DNA from: Cyanidiococcus yangmingshanensis
Taxonomy: Eukaryota; Rhodophyta; Bangiophyceae; Cyanidiales; Cyanidiaceae
Reading direction: 5' to 3'
NCBI GenBank assembly: GCA_013995675.1
Contig: VWRR01000004.1
Coordinates: 186,001 to 250,000 of the forward strand
Length of the DNA: 64,000 nt
Below the pieces are notes generated by a model. The model made no database searches. It saw only the letters and a program-made list of their open reading frames with translations, and was not told the DNA's origin. Positions 60,701 to 64,000 of the stretch are shown here, one piece after another (within the stretch, counting starts at the first letter, position 1; every line of letters starts with the position of its first letter). The translations under genes were made by a program, and so were the position numbers.

Positions 60701-63398
60701 GCCATGTCGCAGGTGAACCTCAAGCTCTCGCTTAAAGGAGGGATCACTTGAGAAGCTGGCCAAATAGGATGGTTTGATTTTGCTCCTCGACCGATGATCA
60801 GGTTCAGACCGCTCATCGGTACTGCGCTCGGTCCGTTGATCATACGGAACAGCGTCAAACCTGAGGCCGTCAACTGGATGGTAGCGCAGCTCTCCAGACA
60901 AGCGTCTCGTGTAACCGAACGCGTTCAACTGAAAACGACGAAGATCCAGAGTTGCTTGAAGCTGCAACGGTCGTTGGGCTCCATTCGTTTGTGCCCGAGC
61001 GCTGGCATGTCGAGGCGCTGCTTCAGTTTTGGTTAGAGTCTGTAAGGTGACATCGGCAAACAAGCGGGTGTCCAATAGCACTTTGGGTGCCGAGGACCAC
61101 GCTGGCCTCCATAGAAAACGACGCAGATCCACGCCATAGGCATCGAGGGTGAACCGTAAACGCTGGGTTTCCGCCATATCTGCTAGCGACATCTGCAGCG
61201 TGCCGCAAGCCGCTCCATATAATTTTGCATTTGGTTTCACGGTCTCCAAAGACACTGTTTCCGCTGCCGAGCGTGCACCGAGCGGGTTCGTACCAATAAG
61301 ACGCCATCGAAGTTCTAGCTTCGTCTCGGTGAGCGGCCCTGACAGGATCAGGTTTGCTGTTATGCGACCAATGGGATCCACGCATGTCTCTGGTGGTGTC
61401 GTCTTGGGCAGGTAATGGGCAAGTAAAGGACCCGCATACGCTCTACGCAAGTTCAGTGAGAAATCAATCGATGGAGGAGCACCCAGCGACGGCGACACTG
61501 CACCGCTCTCTGACGCTGCAGCTCCTCCAGAGATCGGTGGTTTCGGCTCCGAAGACGTGGTTCGCTCCTTCGTGCTGGCTAGCCGCAACGAACCCTGTCC
61601 CGAGAGCTGACCTCCATCCTGCAGGGTCGCTTCCATGTTCATGATCTCGAGTTGCATTGAGCTGGCGTCTAGCTGGAAATCAGCACGAGCATTCTGGATA
61701 GGAATTCGGTCTGCTCGCCAGGGCGGCCCCACCGACGTCGCTGTACCTGTGAGCAACGGACTCTCCAACGGCCCGTGCATACGCACCTCTGCCTTGACGC
61801 TACCATGCAGCGGCAGCGAAGGATCCATCCGAAACGTCTGCAGAATATCCTTGATGGCAACCCGTCTCACAAAGCCAATCAGGTTATAGTCCTTGGAGAT
61901 GTCAACTGTTCCAACGACCGTGATCGGCAACTGACCGAAAAAGCCTGTTGGACCCTCGAAAATCACCATCGAGTCATCGAAACGGAGTCGACCAGAAACG
62001 TCCGTGAACGCTTGGAGCGTCTGGGGCCAGCCGCAACGCGACTCCATGCAAACGACCCGCTCCACTCATTTCTGGTGTCCTTGCCTCTGGCCTCAGCGTG
62101 AGCGATACCGTACCCTGTACCTTGCCAGCGTCGCTCTCAAAAGGCAAGTTAATGAGTGCTCCGACGAGATTTGCCGGCACCGCTGTCACCTGAATGGTGA
62201 CTTGATTCACCCCAGAACGAAAGTCGGCGTTGAGCTCACAGGAGCCGATGCCCCGCCGTTCCGTCTGAAAATGCATTGCACCAGCGAGGGTCTCCATTCC
62301 CTCTGAGAAGCGCAGACGACCATGAACATGCCTGATGGTGTAGGCACCTCGACCGTAGGCAAAGTCCCCAGCACCCACTGTATGCAGCATGAGTCTCGAG
62401 CGGTCCACATGGAGTGAGCGTATCTTCACCAATGCTGCTTCTCCGTTCGAGCTCGGCTCTTGTTCAGACGTCGCGTGTTTCGGTGCCGCTTTCTCAGGCT
62501 GACCTGCGCTCTTTCGAGACGATGGCGAGGTGTCTCTGGCATCAGCAGGAACAGGACCAGTACCAGCAGCAGCAGATACTGAAGACGCCTTAGCCATAGG
62601 GGGCGCTCGATAGACCTAGATCCCAGTCTGCTGGTCCTTGTTGGTGAACTCGCAACAGAGCGTTGCCTACGCGTGCATCCATGCGAAGTCTACCTGGACG
62701 TCGAGTGAGCCACCGTTGCGGTTCTATGGCAAGTCGCAGCTGAATATCACCAACAACACCGCTGGGTTTCGTTCCTTCTGAGGTAATCTCCACCTGTCCC
62801 TAATGCGACCCCCAGAGGCAAGACGAGACGCTTCAGACGACCGACTCTGATCGTTCGTCCCAACTGGACATGCCCGATCTCAGAAGCGAGCAAGCGTACG
62901 TGTCGGTTCATGGTCATGTAACCGATCCAGACACCAGCCGTGATCGCTATGAGCGTCGTCGCTGCAAAAATGCGAACACAGAGCACAGCCAAGTACCCAA
63001 GAAACGTTACGCTTGCTCGGGAAAGCTGCGGAAAACGTTTCTCCAAAGCTTTTCGTGCCGGTCCGTCCAAGGGTCTTGGTTCCTCGACCGCTTCCTGACC
63101 AGCTGGTGTCTTATTGGGTTCAACGTCACTCACCAGTTGCTCGGACGTGCCGTGGTTTCGGATCGAAGCCTTATCCCTGCTGGTGCGGCTCTGAGCTGGG
63201 CTCCATACCGGTCGTGCTGGCTCGTCCGCACCGTTCGACCAGTCTTCATCGTTTCTCTGCAGACACCAAATCCTTCGCCTTGCTAGACGCGTACAAGACG
63301 GTCGCCGATGCCCGAGTAAGCGTACGTACCGTCGAGTATGAAAGTTGGAAACGCCCAGCTTGCGTTCTGTCCAGTGTGTCACGAAGAACGTCTCCCAT
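57772..63398 (-). CDS. TIC236: TIC236/TamB-like plastid envelope protein (DUF490), split by about five +1 shifts
   Basis: Five frames in a row, each one step on, form one ~1,870-aa protein. The N-terminus has a membrane helix (VTFLGYLAVLCVRIFAATTL and IAITAGVWIGYM), then HVQLGRTIRVGRLKRLVLPL, repeated TamB-type beta modules (KIRSLHVDRSRLMLHTVGAG, GRLRFDDSMVIFEGPTGFFG, IKDILQTFRMDPSLPLHGSV, GTYRGTITLSSGVERLSFDL), and a C-terminal DUF490 part (GSLNLLTTRFYLNRSVTNTV, SRDMQGLGITSISYRPWERI, EYEKRETGE). Shifts near 62797, 62612, 61993 and 59010 are each cured by removing one base of a G/C run (for example LETPIESVYGE at 59010). A fifth joins a transit-like start at 63398. In plants TIC236 bridges the outer and inner envelope for protein import; TamB inserts outer-membrane proteins or carries lipid. 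Confidence 0.85.
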
Positions 63399-64000
63399 TG
63401 GCTAGGTCGCTCGTGAAGTTTGGCTTCCGTTCATCAGCAGAGGTCTCCACCTCCATCGCTGTATCGGTACATTACCATCGATAAACGACCGACGATACTC
63501 GTATAAACGCATCAGGATGCTGCAGTTTATCGAGTTAGACGAACCTTCGGACCAGAAGCGTTTGTGAGCGCCTCGAAGTCAACGCAGGGCAGATGGTGCT
63601 GCGGTTCAAAAATTTGCAGCCAAGCGGGTGTTTGGAACCCTCAGAAGATTGCTCCCGTTCAGAGGGACTTTCCGAACCGAAACATGTCAGGGATAGTCCA
63701 ATCGATCAACGTTGAAGGTACTTGGATAGATTGAGAAGGTAACTAGGTACAAATATTGGCGAGTTTGGAAGAACGTCAGCGACCCGAGACGAGCTGACTG
63801 CGTCTGGTGTCGTGCGAGCGCGTCACGTAACCGGAAGCGCCTCTGATGGACGGTGGCAGTATAGCGATTTGAAAAAGCGTATATATGGGCCTCTTTCCAG
63901 ACCTGCGCCAAGTCGATCGCTTCACAAGTAGATAACGTAACATGTGAGAGCGTATGGCAGGCCGGCACCTCTATCGCTGCTTCCTGCTCTGCCGGGGACG
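63399..64000. other. Right edge of the window, nothing recognised
   Basis: Upstream of the TIC236-like gene. A minus-strand frame at 63687-63968 is open but uninformative. Any gene further right is cut off. Confidence 0.4.

Noticed and set aside
1-64000. Search for transposons, retroelements, virus-derived elements, CRISPR arrays and rRNA genes
   Set aside because: No reverse transcriptase, transposase, integrase, capsid-like protein, terminal repeats, spaced repeat array or rRNA-like sequence was recognised.

Overview
This window looks like nuclear DNA of a unicellular red alga of the Cyanidiophyceae type (Cyanidioschyzon or a close relative). A nuclear-type gene for the phycobilisome core linker ApcC carries an N-terminal transit extension. 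It sits on the same DNA as a plastid fructose-1,6-bisphosphatase, a TIC236/TamB-like plastid envelope protein, a probable cytochrome b6f cofactor-assembly protein of the CCB2/CCB4 family, and a laforin-like protein with two starch-binding domains. Around these lie ordinary eukaryotic genes (eIF3d, HUS1, CDT1, RPN10, MRD1, RRP1, ELF1, SCO1). Genes are short, apparently intronless, closely spaced and on both strands. From memory, FBPase and ApcC are near neighbours on C. merolae chromosome 15; this is unverified.

Layout. 0-11 kb: the 3' part of an unknown gene, a YeeZ-like SDR protein, the CCB-like gene, eIF3d and a large unidentified protein. 11-24 kb: HUS1, a seven-finger C2H2 protein, a bacterial-type cyclase, a Nab3-like RNA-binding protein, a small mitochondrial-looking protein, a second YeeZ-like SDR and the laforin-like gene. 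24-34 kb: MPV17/PMP22, ApcC, a Tyr/Pro-rich protein, a retinol-dehydrogenase-like SDR, an NTF2-like protein and ELF1. 34-45 kb: MRD1, FBPase, SCO1, a tandem RidA protein and a bacterial-type GT2 glycosyltransferase. 45-57 kb: CDT1, RRP1, RPN10, a GET2/CAML-like protein, a RING-LON protein, several small unknown genes and ribulose-phosphate 3-epimerase. 57-63.4 kb: the TIC236-like gene.

About half of the recognisable genes are split between reading frames. In about thirty cases the shift is +1, and removing one base from a short G or C run restores continuity with family homology or with a long open frame. Only one clear opposite case was seen (a T run near 8263). Consensus over-calling of G/C runs is the simplest cause, so these genes are annotated as CDS across the shift rather than as pseudogenes. 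Allowing for this also exposes several small genes that no single open frame shows.

The most interesting single item is the gene at 21.6-23.9 kb: two CBM20 starch-binding domains followed by a dual-specificity-phosphatase-like domain whose catalytic HCxxGxxR loop reads LTSAGSFR, which suggests a glucan-binding pseudophosphatase. No rRNA, tRNA, CRISPR, transposon or virus-derived element was found.
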